Assembly (NCBI GenBank): GCA_020744225.1
Contig: JAGMWG010000001.1
Location: 558,001 to 622,000 of the forward strand
Origin: Paraphoma chrysanthemicola
Lineage: Eukaryota > Ascomycota > Dothideomycetes > Pleosporales > Phaeosphaeriaceae
Reading direction: 5' to 3'
DNA length: 64,000 bases
Part shown: positions 22,652 through 34,480 of the stretch, one piece after another
Layout of the letters: each line of letters starts with the position of its first letter
Position numbering within the stretch: the first letter of the stretch is position 1
The notes under the pieces: generated by a model
The model's input: the letters and a program-made list of their open reading frames with translations, nothing else
Database searches by the model: none
What the model was told of the DNA's origin: nothing
Program-made: the position numbers and the translations under genes

Positions 22652-24066
22652 TCATATCTCCATCACAGCCCACACATCGATGCCTTGATTAGCCAGCGCA
22701 CCAAGATCCTTTGCTTTCATTTGTTTTTCAACAAAGACCAGGTAGTCATACCGTGTTCCTTGAGGCTGCACACTTCTAACCTTGAGCAGCTGAATCCTTC
22801 TCTTCATCTCGTGTTTACCAACAACACCAGGGTCATCTACAAGCACCCCTAGTCCAGCTTTCCCATTATAAGCTGTTGGACATGAAAAACAGTCAAAGAC
22901 GTCAACTAAGCCTGATTCCTGTTTCCCAGCCGTGCGGTGATGGTCTGTCTTGGCATTGGGGATGGAAGAAGCAACCGCCCTGTTGGAAACATCTTGAGTG
23001 CAGGTGGTCTCTGCTCGCTAGGGTACCGGGCAAACATATTGGCCAAGGGAAAATACAATGGAGGACTAGTCGAGAACATTGTCATTGTAGAGATATTGTG
23101 TTCTGCCACGGTATCCTCGCCGCGAACTACTGAGCCACGATATGTTTGGCAGCTCTCGGTGCGCAAGTTCCGTACGAGGCGTGTGTTTCGACAAGGCACT
23201 GCCCGTGATTGAATGCCTCTCGGTCTTGTGTCGTATCAAGTTGGATCTGCGGCATGTCGGATTAAGCAAGGGACTGTCTCTCACGTGCTAGTGGCATAAA
23301 GATTCGGCAGTCGACTCTCGAGAAAATCCTCAATCGTGGAGTGACTGCGGCTTCATATCCACCATCGCAGCCGTTCCAGATTGATGCACAGCAGCACTGC
23401 GTAAAGGTCCCAGGTGTTGCGAAGCTTGCAGTAGCACTCGGATGGCGCTGCAGATATGACGCGTGGGTGGACCGTCCATGGTTGCGAAGGAGAAGTCATT
23501 GTCATCTAATTCCAAATTAATGCAACTCGGAGGAAGCGCGCGAATAAATTCCTTGAGCAAACCGTTAGGAACCATTGACGGGAACCAATTGCTGCTTGCG
23601 TACTTGTCATTCATTTCAACTGCGGTCATGGAGGGCTAGAAGTCGTTTTGAAATAAGAATGTACGCATATATCGAAGTCTGCCGTCTTATAACATCCACG
23701 AGCCTCACAAGCCCAATGCTGTTAGATAATAGGAAGGGTTTGTTAAAGATTGAGGCTGGATCCTCACTCGTAGAGTCTGCGTCCGGTACCAATCGTAGGG
23801 ATACTTCTTGCGTCTCCTGGGTATCATCGGCGTTTCTAAAATGTGAATTGTTGATACCAGCACACGGGAAAAGCTCACTCGCTAGCGACGGGGCCACGGG
23901 AGTAAGATACACAGATACATTGCGATTCATATCGCAGCGGCCTTGAGGAGCGCTGTCGTGGCAATGACGAACAGATGTCAGGCTTTACGTTGACGAGACT
24001 GTTGCACCAAGCAAATGTCATACCCATGTCTGTCCAGGACCTGTTGACGAGCACAGATCCAATCAA
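22652..24066 (-). pseudogene. Frameshifted F-box/LRR-like protein relic
   Basis: Four minus-strand fragments in changing frames line up in the order of one fungal protein. The first (24066-23875) has VLVNRSWTDMGMTFAW, the pattern after an F-box ('LVNRSW..'). The second (about 23945-23616) has NRNVSVYLTPVAPSLAS. The third (about 23615-23330) has LPPSCINLELDDNDF and HICSAIRVLLQASQHL, typical of the LRR-like part of these proteins. The last open stretch (about 23020-22652) ends in KQMKAKDLGALANQGIDVWA. Frame changes near 23950 and 23620 and a TGA near 23330 interrupt it, and the segment at 23020-23330 has stops. I could not explain the breaks with standard introns. A degraded copy is more likely than a functional gene. 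Confidence 0.5.
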
Positions 24067-24675
24067 CGCCGTAGGATTATTCTAACCTGATCCTACCTAG
24101 ATACCACCGAATCTGTAACTCAACGTACTTAACCTTCATTGGACCCCAGGTGTCAACAAGGGTGATGTCCGCCGCGAGAAGTAACCCCTGCTTGTTGACC
24201 TGAAATTCCACCCCGGAGGCACAAGCTGCGTTGTCAAACGTTGGTATAAAGTGCGATAAAGATGAATGAACTACAATGGGTTGAAAGAGAATTTTGTAGA
24301 CAAGCTAGTCGACCCACTGAATTGGAACCTCAAAAATGAATTGCCATAAAAGCATTCCGACCTGCTTCGCGTGGCCAGCGTTTGGTTGTACAACGATGTA
24401 CGAGGCTTAGCGAAACGGAATGGGCTCGTCATATTCAGAGGGAGCAAAGTGACATAAGAGCCGATGAGGTAGGAATACACGATTAGGGGAACAGGAGCGC
24501 CTAGTCTGACGCGCGCTAGCACTAAGGCGCGTCTCGAATACATTTCGCGCACTTTGAAGTAAACTTCCGATATAAATTACATGTGAAGATCGCTCTAATC
24601 ATCATGGGATTTCGGCTTCATGATTAGTATGGCTTGCTCGGTCTTTAAGCCGAATTACAGCTACTAAGCACCAAT
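24067..24675. other. AT-richer spacer beside the relic
   Basis: About 600 bases with no ORF of interest; it may include the decayed 5' part of the F-box-like relic. Nothing is identified with confidence. Confidence 0.4.
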
Positions 24676-25459
24676 CTAGTGCAGGAATTCTACAAAGAAG
24701 TTGACGATACTTCGCTTCGCTCTCTCCAGTCCATCCTTCTGCTTCTGATCATTAGGATCACCTCTCGCAGCAAATCCGTGATTCAGACCAGGGAAGTAGA
24801 TGTACTCCCACTGCACGCCCGTCTTTGGCAGTGTCTCGAGCGTATGCTTCTTCAGCTCCTCCGTGTACGCAAAGTCGTTCTCAGGCGCCAAAACTTGCAC
24901 AGGCACCTTGACGCCGTCAATTTCCGCCTTGTCGAGCAGCGATGGATGCGCGGTGGAGATGGCGTCGATGAGCGAAGGGTCTGCGGCCAGCTTGAAGCAC
25001 GCCCAGCCGCCGTAGCAGAAGCCGAGGGCGCCGACCTTCTTATATGTCTTCTTTAGCTCTTCCGCTGAGGCTTTGACTTCGGGCCAGCGAATTTCTTTGC
25101 TATTGCGGCCAATGAAGGCCATGAGGTCGAAGTTCTTGGACTTTTCGGGGTCGGAGAGCGCGTCTGGGTCTACGACTTCGCCGCCCAAACTATCACGTTG
25201 CCATCAGTACTGCTACCTAGAAATGGAGTTTTCAAACTTACAAGTCGGGCACGTAAACGGTGGCATTAGCTTCCTTCGCGTAGTGGTCCGCGAGAATTCG
25301 GACGTTCTTCAGCGTCCAGCCAAAGACGTCGGCAACGATAACGATTGCGGCATCCTTGTTGTCACCAGCTACGTACGCATCGAGCTTGCCGAGCTTCGTC
25401 TCTTTGCCAGTGGGCTGACCGTTCCAGGCAAAGCCAGATTTGCAAGCATCGCAAGACAT
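24676..25459 (-). CDS. Dienelactone hydrolase family protein
   Basis: Two exons on the minus strand, 25459-25242 and 25189-24676, about 243 residues. The splice joins VYVPD to FLGGEVV, as in the family. The catalytic triad of the DLH fold is complete: Cys131 in GFCYGGW, Asp178 in APENDFAYT and His210 in GLNHGFAARGD. Members hydrolyse dienelactones in aromatic catabolism or related small esters and lactones in the cytosol. The N-terminus (MSCDACKSGFAWNG) is the usual fungal form. There is no signal peptide and the C-terminus FLH is not a peroxisomal signal. It stands alone here, with no ring-cleavage genes adjacent, so the substrate is open. Confidence 0.9.
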
Positions 25460-27326
25460 TTTTTGGGTTTAATGTAGGATGAAATCGAGGTAGATTAAGT
25501 TTTCGGGAGCTGGGATCGGTGCTGAGAAACCGAGGATAGAGGGGTTGGAGGGGTCTTTAATCCAAGACCATAAGCTTCTGATTCAGCTGAGGTGGGGTAT
25601 GACATGGTAGGGGAAACTCCGCTAGCGGGGAACGCATGGCATAAGGGCCGACTACTGGCCGTCTCTTTGCTTGCATAGCCAATTGCTACGACCGGCAAGT
25701 AGTGAGGTGGTTGACGTTTGCAGTATTTGGAAGTTGCATGACGACACAGCCGGATTTAAGTAGTGCGCGAGGCATAGGACCGACACAGATGGCCGACCTT
25801 TCGCCGAGATTCAGTACAACATCCTACACCCCACTAATTTGATATATCGCGCATTCTTTTATTCGGTGAAGCTGCTTACGACGTTGCAATTCCGGGCTAC
25901 AAGCGCGAAGATATTTGCATTGCATCTCGCAACAAGACTCTCCTCAGTCCGAAGCAAACTCCATGAATCTGACCGAAAACTCCGAACGCGCTGTCGTGCT
26001 GCAGACATCGGATGCCGGCAAGAATTGTTTAACAGCTGTGGGTCTCGATCGGCTACCCGCTACTAACCAATGGAGGGGCTAAGTCAGAGCAAAAATTACC
26101 ATAATGACGGTGTGTTCTAAGAAATGAAAAGCAAGTTATGCCGATCTGCCTCGAGTGTTCACTAAATACGACTTATGAACATCTTCTACCTCGTCTTCAG
26201 CATGAACAAGCGAACAATGAGCGACAATAAGCGCACAGTGAAAACTGAAGAGAAACTTCAATTACTTCAGTTCAGATTTAAATCTCAAGATAACATTTCC
26301 AGCCCACCCATTATCCGTCCAATTGCTCGCTTCTCTTCTTCACCAGATCCCCCATTCACGTCCATATCCGAACTTCACCCTACTTTCCCTGACCTTATAC
26401 AGCAATATAATCGAGTGTCCCAAAGTCGGTTTCAAGTACTCGCTCCTTCTTCCCAAAACTCGTCCTCATCGACCTTCGCTAATTCACTCCGCTACCCACT
26501 ACATTGTCATTATTTGTACATATGCCTGGCAGATTATTCTCTTCTGCCGTCGCAGGTATTTTGACGGGCTGACCATCCAACTTCCGCTCCAGGTAGCTGG
26601 TCTTAGTGCCGGTACGCGCGCTTTGCGGCTAGAGATATTGCATTCCGTGAACCCTGCGTCTGTTCGATTCGTTCCCACAAGCTTTCTCGGCACATTAACC
26701 TTATTCTCCCGTGATATTTTACTCTAGCATCTTGTCCCGGTATCAGCATCCATGTAACCCGGGTGTCATCGCCAGGTCCCTTTGCATCAGGCAACCTAGA
26801 CCCAATAACCATATGCTCCGAACGCCGACTCAGCTCGGCTGGTTTCTCGCTCTAGCACCTTAATGGTCCGTGGAATTCGGATGGTGTGAGACATGAAACA
26901 TGATATACGCATGTGTGCAAGGTCTTACAGGCCAATGCTCCGTTAAAACTCCGGCTTTTCACATTCTGGCGGCGCCCACATGGATGCCATGCACTCCCCC
27001 GCAGCAAGGGTCTTCTCTCGGACCCTAGTCACGGCTTCATGTCTACGAGCAAATTCGTCGGAGACATCGACTTCCCTGTTCGCAGCACTGTACTTTTGGA
27101 TGTGTGAACTAGCTCAAGGGCCAAAACCTAGTCAAGAAGGGGGATGTCCGCGCAGAGCAGGTCAACCCAGAGGCAGGATTTAGGACTGGTGTTGGCCGAG
27201 GCCGGTGACCCAGGATCGCGAGACATGAGAGAAATAAGGTTGACGAGGGAGAGGCTGGCAATAGCAGAGTCATAGGCGCCCGACTGGCAAACGTGGGTGT
27301 TGTATTCTATGTAGAGAAACTGTGCT
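25460..27326. other. 1.9-kb gene-poor region
   Basis: Contains the DLH promoter side and scattered short ORFs (for instance 26175-26564 and 26323-26727 on plus, in overlapping frames) with low-complexity, pyrimidine-rich coding. No domain, RNA or repeat is recognised. Confidence 0.5.
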
Positions 27327-29720
27327 CTAAAGTTTCGCCAATATGTGTTTTGCCCCATCCCCACTCCCCAACACAATCTCCTCACTCCTATAATCCGGGT
27401 TGAACGTGATTCGATTCAATGGATTCCTCCGATGAGCCATGTCAAACAACTCTTCATATACCTTGCCATCACTACGTCCCAACGCACTATCGAGCAACCA
27501 GTCCGGTATGGACCACGCATCCACAAGCTTGACAGCATGCGGCCGCAGCTCCGCCATGAGCTCTTGTATATTGTCCTGCAGCGTATACACCGATTCGGGA
27601 GTGACCGCAGTAGTCATGGTGAATGCGGACGCGTTTTGGTCGAGCGTGTAAAGCGCGTAGAGACGGAAGCATGTTCGTAGGATCTCGGGTGTTGGCGTTG
27701 GTAGAGATGCTGTGGTTGTATTGAAGGAATTGTAAAAGTTGGTCACTAGTACAGATTCCGAGTAGGCTCTGCTTAGGTTGTGAAGCGTGATCATCATCTG
27801 GGTCCAGCCCTTCTTTTCCACGACGCGGGCCTGGTAAGCACGGTAGGAGAGATCTGCGGCACGCCACTGGAAGATTTCGACAATTGCCTCGTCGTTAATC
27901 TTGCTATTCTTGGCTACCGTCTGAGCTATGCGGTGGCTTCTGTTCTTGAGGTAAAATTGGAACAGCTCATCTGTCGGATCTCTGGGCGCTGCACTCGAGT
28001 CCTTCACCGCTTCGGTCATCTTCTTGATCAGGTAGGCTGCGACTTGTTGAGTAATCATCCAGTTGTCGCCCTCTACGGTTGGCTTGGAGAGGTAGTCTGA
28101 ATTGAGACCTACGAGGCCGCTGCCGCCGCCGAAGCCGTGACCGCCCATTGCTCTTCGACACGTCTCAATCCCGTCTGCTGCGAGCATCGTGCATAAACTT
28201 TTCAACCCACTCGATGCGCTGTGCAACTCAGCTAGAGGACCGAAGTTACCCGTTTCGATGGTCTGTCTGCTCTTGCGATACAGCTCATACATATACTCAC
28301 CGGTATAATGCAGTGCGAAAGTGGTAGCAAGTAAAGGCAGAATCCTAATTTGCACAGTTGGGTAATCCAGAACCTTCATCTCGTTGTCGTTGGGGTTGTT
28401 GGAATCTCGATCCCTGAATTGACGCCTGATGGAGCAGTAGCGGACTGCAACAGTAACGGCACGGGCGAGAACCAAGCGTGCGTGCATGATGATCTGCCCG
28501 CGAACGAAGGTGAGGGAACCATAAACCACGGCAGGATGACCCGTGCGAATGAAAGCACCTGTCTCATCCGATACCTCTGCGTATCGGGATAGCATAGCTG
28601 ATCTGGGCACACGGAAGTGGTCGAAGAGCATGTAACCATTGTCCATGGATGCATAGCCTGGCAGTAGCGCTGTTAGCGACTTGGTCCCGAATGAGCAACA
28701 AATAAATGTTGCAGCAAGCGCCATTGGCGCATCCAAAAGTCCTTGCTTCGAACTGCATGGACCTGCGACCAAGCAAAATTCATACCGAAGAGTCCTTCTG
28801 TATCGATTCGCAGGGGACAGCTGCCGAGACGCACTCACCATACTTCGGGCCGATATCACCAACAGCGATACCTGGCAGTGGCTGGTGTGTTTCTTTGTCC
28901 CGAATCTGCAGGATGAAGGTCTGCGGGCCGTGGCTGGCGAGCTCGGCCGGGTTGTTTGCCTTGGGCAAAAGCAGTTGTGCGACCACGATCTGCACACGAT
29001 CTGAGTTAGATTTTAGGTTTTAAGGCGACCCGTGGGACGGCTACACAGCGGTCTGCGGGCGTGACGTACGGCATGTGTTGCTGTTCTGCCCATGGACCCA
29101 TTCCACCACTTACTGGCTGTCAGGTGCGGGCTGTGTATTTCGAATTCCTTCGTGGCCGGGTCCCAGGTAGCTGTAGTTTCGAGCCCGCGCACATTGCTGC
29201 CGTGGCCAAGTTCTGTCTGCGCATAGCACCCAATGATGTCGTAACTGAGAATCTTCGGCATCCAGTATGCCTGCTGTTCCTTTGAAGCTTGTTCCCGGAC
29301 GGTGGTGACTGTTACATGCAATGGCGGTGTCAACTAGACGCCTCAGTTACACAGGGGCGTCCACTTACCAAACATGGACATGTGCAAGAAGTACGGTGAC
29401 ATCTCATCGTTGAGGTATTCGGCCATGCTGTAGTCCTCATGGTCCCACCCTTCACGGCGGATGATGCGCTGGATTGCTTTTGCTCTGGCCAGCCCCAGCT
29501 GGTATCGCTCTGGGCGCGACAGGTTCAACTGCTGGTCCTTCTTGAACAGCGGTTCTCTGCTGAGGACCCTGAGCACCTTCTCTTGCCGCTCGAGAAAGCC
29601 ATCGCGACCTAGGAGGTGCCTAGCCAACGTTGTGACATTGACAGCCGAGCCGCTGCGCTCGGCTTGAAGCGTGGCTGTGCCGTCGTGGGCGGGCTTCAGG
29701 TGATCGGTGAAGTCTGGCAT
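27327..29720 (-). CDS. Peroxisomal acyl-CoA oxidase
   Basis: Four exons on the minus strand: 29720-29369, 29308-29070, 28989-28839 and 28657-27327, about 690 residues, the usual length. It catalyses the first, FAD-dependent, H2O2-forming step of peroxisomal beta-oxidation. Joined motifs support each splice: HMSMFVTTVREQ (exon 1/2), GRTATHAIVVAQLLLP (2/3) and GPKYGYASMDNGYMLFDHF (3/4). CYAQTELGHGSNVRGLETTA and the TASKWWNG strand form the FAD and substrate region. AMGGHGFGGGSGL lies in the C-terminal alpha domain. The C-terminal tripeptide AKL is a PTS1 signal. Chain-length preference is unknown. Upstream lies an acyltransferase gene and, beyond it, an AKL-ending acyl-CoA ligase. Confidence 0.93.
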
Positions 29721-30426
29721 GGCACGAGCGGTCGCCTAACCAAGTGATGCTGGCGTGGAGGAGAGCAAGCACGGCTTGCACGCTGGAGTAGAGAGGCTCA
29801 CATCGTGAATTCACTGTCTGTCGCGCATCCGGCAATAGTGCGGAGATGGACGACGCGTTTCTAGCCTCGGCAGTCTATACGCTGCCAGTATTGTGTGGCT
29901 AGAGCATCGAGAGTTCGCTGGTGAGGCGCGTCGCAATAATGCGGGGGTGTCGCCCTCCCAGCGCGGCGAAACTGGGGTAATTTTCGGCACACGCACCCAT
30001 GGCGCCTGTGCAGCACTAACACTCAGGTTAGACGTCTCTCAGCAAGGTCAGTAGTGAGGTACAGGGTCAGGGTGCAGCAAACGATACATTGTCTGTGCGA
30101 CGTGATGATCGTAAGCACGTCGAGACGCGTAAGCAAGCTAGCCAATGCAGAACCAAACTGATAGGAAAAAGAGCAGGCTACCATCATTGCCTCATTCTGC
30201 CAGATACCTCCAAAAAAAGCAAACATAGTTGTACAGGATATCAGATGTCCAGACCCAAACCTTGTGATGAAACGCCGGAAGAAATGCCCAATACCGAATA
30301 CTTCGCCATACATATACCGAAAGGAATTTTTCATCAACACGCTGGTGCATCCGTGCACCAGACAGCCTTACGAGGCTTCGACATCAACAGGCCGTCGTCA
30401 CGTTGCGGCGGTTGCTCGTTGACGCA
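29721..30426. promoter_or_regulatory. Spacer between acyltransferase 3' end and oxidase start
   Basis: About 700 bases holding the presumed acyl-CoA oxidase promoter. I see no gene and no clear oleate-response element by eye. Confidence 0.4.
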
Positions 30427-32254
30427 TCAGTCAATCACTGCATCCGCCCAGCTCTTCAATCCGCCCGCTTCACTGAGCACACGATCCATGTCTTCCTGCG
30501 CGAGCCGAACAAGGATCTCAAATGGCGCTTCCGCACCATTCACCGGCTTCCTCCTGCGCGGAAGGAAGATCATCCCGCCATCGCTGGGATTGTACAGGCG
30601 TCTAATAAATTCGGGTCTGCCGTCGAGCGAATTTGCATCCAGGTCTGTACCAGGTATACCCCAGCGAAGGTCTGCGGCGAAGTTCAACCAGGATGTAATA
30701 TAGATGTCCGTGCCGAACCGTAGCGCGAGGGCGCACTCGGTGTCCCTGATGCGATCAATCGACTTGAAGAAGGTCATTTGGCGAGCGATCCAGTCGTTAT
30801 TGACCTTGCCGATAGTACTCTTGATCTTTTTGATGACGTGGAGAATAGTCTTATCGGTCACACTACATCGCTTGTCAGCGTTGTCAACGTCAAAGCGAGT
30901 GACGCAACATCTAGCATGGCGCTTCATGGCATCGGGGTTGTCGCGGATCGAGAAGGCGCAACAGGAGCACAACTAACCTTTGTTCCGCCAGAAGATCTGC
31001 AATCTTCAGTGTACCCTTCGAGAACAGTGCCATGTTGCCCATGAACTCGGCTGTCTCGGGAGGCTGCTGTCTTCTCCTCAAATCGGTCGCGATGCCAATG
31101 TTCGTGTCCGACATGCCGTGACTCAGTAATCGTTTACCTCTTGCCCGCGTAACGTGTGTCCATACTAGCGCAGCAAGGACGTTGCACATGGTTGGTGGAT
31201 CTTTCTCCGGAAAGTGTTGTCGCAACTGATCACGAAACTCACGGACGCGAGCGGCAGGCATAACAAAGATCTTTTGAGAGCATGTCGTGCCTGGCGGAAG
31301 GGTCTTCTTGTACTCGTAGATGCCATCGCAATAGCAATCTGCTATGGGGCTGGCAAGCGAGGAGGATGGAACTGGGACGCGTGCTTCCAGTTCAAGCCGC
31401 ATCATTGACTGCTGCTCAGCAAGGCTCACCGGTGCTGGTCGTATTAGCAACAATGTAGCACATCACACCCGTGATACTGCATACCAAAGATCTCTTCTGT
31501 GTCAAGTTCACGGGTCCCGGCAGCCTTGGAGACATTTGCGCTGAAGGCAGTCCAGAATGTGGTGACTCCAGAGCAGTCAAGAATGCTGTGGTGGATGTAC
31601 ATGCTCAGAACTAGACCACCAGGAATGAAGCACGCTTGCACTCTCATGGCAGGGGCATCACTTTTGGTGAAATCGACCTGGCCTTCACCGAACTCTGGGA
31701 TGCCCGGGAAGTCTGCGAAGTCGTCCGGTACAAACATATGTGCGTGGAAGGCGCTGGACGGCATGCCGTCCTTGCGGAGATGTTCGTATGTGTATGGGAA
31801 GGTCGTCTCATCGTATGGGATCTGCTTGGTGCGCATCAACTTGCTCATGTCGTCATCCGAGATGCTGGTGGGATAACGAAGCGTGAGTCGCCCCGACTCA
31901 TGGTTCGCCAAACTTAAGGTTCCGGCAAGGAAAGGGTATCGTTGCAAGGTAGATCGCAGCCCTTCTCCCAGAGCTTCGATGGCGGCTTCGGCTTCATTCT
32001 GGTCAGGAAACTGGAATCGCGAGTCAGTCATGTGATACAACGAGCGGGACCAATAGACTCACGGGGAAAATGGACAATGTTTGCGTGTAGACGCGGACGA
32101 CATTCTGGTCCAGAAAAGACAGGTGGAAAGACTTGGTCTCCGCCGGGGGCGGACTGTTCGTCCTGACAATCATGCTGACGGAACGGGAGGCGATACTAGC
32201 AATGGAGTCCAGGAGCCAGGGCTTGCGCAGCAGGAGCGGGAGGTCTAGAGACAT
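30427..32254 (-). CDS. HxxxD acyltransferase (trichothecene 3-O-acetyltransferase-like family)
   Basis: Four exons on the minus strand: 32254-32063, 32010-31485, 31434-30978 and 30862-30427, about 536 residues. The family moves an acyl group from acyl-CoA to an alcohol or amine. The catalytic HxxxD motif is H205-D209 in MYIHHSILDCSG. RLYNPSDGGMIFLPRR lies near the C-terminus. The second BAHD-type motif, DFGWG in plant and some fungal enzymes, appears as NFAADLRWG (near residue 460). The start MSLDLPLLLRKPWLL shows no signal peptide. Its place between two AKL-tagged acyl-CoA enzymes suggests an acyl-CoA donor made nearby, but this is inference. The family name does not imply any toxin; the acceptor is unknown. 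Confidence 0.82.
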
Positions 32255-34480
32255 GGCTCGCCTCTCGCTTGTCGAAATATATAATGCGCAGAGAAAAGCG
32301 TCACATCCTACCGTTGGTGTGGGTGAGCAAACATGCAGAAAGGGACCACGAGCGCTCGCATTTTACCAGCAGTGCCCCTTCACCGCAAGGTCCTTCGAGC
32401 TTCGTGTGTAACGGCTGGCGGCATTGGAGTCGTTTGGCGGGCCGAATGCGCTAGACGCCACTTGTGCTGCAAACGGTAACACGCGGTCTCGCTGGCCCGG
32501 TTCCCCGTGCGCTAGTGTGCTTATTTCTGGCCCCGGCCGTGGGACTTGCGCCCAACGTTTCGTTCTCCCGATGCCCCGTCCGCCTCGTTCACCGTGCCTG
32601 AGCTGCCAAACCTCGCGGATGCAGGCAACGTGCAGCCGGCGCTGCGGGAACGTTCAGTGCTCCACCGGCCTGGGACGGCAAAGACAAGGACTTGTCGCAT
32701 TGACGTCGCCTGCGCGCGAGACATCTCTCACCGCAGCGGGGGCATCAGGCGACAGCTCACAATGCAGCTCGAAAACGATGAATAAGTTCGCCCTCTGACA
32801 GCCATATCCTGGCTAGACAGGGGCTGGCGCGACCGGCCCTCTTTGTTCGCCCGTCTCGCTGCTTGGCCTCGCCGACAAGGCACTTCCCTCGATCATGTCG
32901 CGCTCCACAGGCATGCGGCACAGCGTCGTCCCGCAGGGCTGATCGCAACTGGATTGGAGCGGCTGTGGCCTGCGAGCGATCGAGGCAAGCCACACCTGTG
33001 ATGCCACGAGAGGACGTGCCCGATCTTGTCGTCCTGTATTACGTGCGTACCATCTGACAGCCCGAAACGTTGCGTCCGCTTCGCCGCCACATGGGGTGCT
33101 AACTTGAGGCTGCTCCTACTACCAGGTGGATGGAAGCCCGAGCAACTCCTGTGCAACAAGGCGTACACAGCCTGCGCGTGCATCAATTGGAGCCCACATC
33201 AATTGATATGACTGTTCAGGCATGTAGCGGTGAAGAAGTCTGACAGCTTGAAGGACACAGATTTCGCATAAGCGAGAGTGAAGCAGCAGTCCCGCGCGGA
33301 CACGTTGCCGGTGGAGCGACGCTTGAGACGAAGGACCATAATAATCGCCAGCGCAAGCGCTTCCTAGGAATTATTCACGAGCGGAGGACGACCGGTCTGT
33401 GACGTGTGCCGCAGCTGCGAATGTGAATGCGAACGTGGATGTGAATGTGAATGTGAATGTGGCTTTTGTGATGAGTGTGTCAGCTGGGCGCTTTGTAGCC
33501 GCCATTGGGCTGTGACAATCCAAGCCAATCTATTATTCCACAGCATCGCCGCGAGCCATGGAAATTGTCGCATGCACTCAAGTACTCGAACCAATGTCAC
33601 ATATGGGGCTGCCGAATGATGCATCTGGAATGCTTATGCAGGTGGCAGACGTAGTGCGACATGGAACACTTCTGCGCGACTCATGAATGGTCAAGCTGCC
33701 GCCAGACGTTTGCCCTCCACGCCCTCTTCACGCATAGAACGCTACTAAAGCGCACTGCCATTGGTGGGATGCCCAGCCGTGTACCTGAGAGCAGCCTTCG
33801 ATCAGTAACCACAACTGTTCTAAGGTAATTGCCGGCAGGCGCATGTTTTCACCGGAAACCACCAGCTGTAAGGACTTATCGTTCAATACAGGGCACTGGC
33901 AACTCTGTGGGGACGGATCCAGAGTCAATCCTTGGTCGATGGTGTGTGGAATTAGAAACAGAGAATGGACGAAATCTCTTGCGAAGTTCAAGAAGTTTAG
34001 CTGATTTATCGTGTTGCATGCTCCCACCCCTGCGAGTGCAATCCGGTCAAACTTCATCGTAGGCTGCATAGCTGGCACCATGCCTGGCCAGCGGGAGGAT
34101 TAAGGTTCGGGTCGACCTCGGCACATGATCGAGATTAGATTTGCGAAATTTTTTGACTTTTGGAAATAGAGATGCTGAGAGTTGATGCAGACCAGGACAG
34201 GCCTCACGAGCCTGTTAGCGCCGGAAGCGACTGAGGCTGCGGGGTAACTTAAGCTCAGGGTCTTCCCCGCGATCTCGTGGAACAGACGATCGACAGGGAA
34301 TAGTGGCGTTGCCGACTTTTGCCAGACGCGATGACATCTATGAACGACTCGCATGTGTCGTGTCCTACTCCTGAGGCTGGCGCAGCGCTCCGTCCATGCG
34401 AGGCCTGGGTACATATCGAGCCATGGCGCGAGTTAAATAAGTAATCGGTGCATGCAAAGCCCAGCTTACCCGACGACAGC
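32255..34480. other. 2.2-kb divergent intergenic region
   Basis: Separates the acyltransferase (minus) and acyl-CoA ligase (plus) starts and so includes both promoters. Minus-strand ORFs at 34100-34414 and 33728-34081 (104 and 117 residues) are open but have no family features; they could be decayed exons. The microsatellite at 33418-33462 lies inside. Confidence 0.45.
33418..33462. repeat. GTGAAT hexanucleotide repeat
   Basis: About seven imperfect copies of GTGAAT/GCGAAC in tandem. It is a simple microsatellite; translations of it give Cys-Glu or His-Ser repeats, which I do not consider real proteins. Confidence 0.85.

Noticed and set aside
23276..23292. 13-mer TCTCACGTGCTAG shared with about 55894
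   Set aside because: Many 13-base matches are expected by chance between distant parts of a 64-kb window, unlike the pair within the 327-base promoter at 48.9-49.1 kb.
33404..33619. Cys-Glu repeat protein
   Set aside because: It is a translation of the GTGAAT microsatellite.
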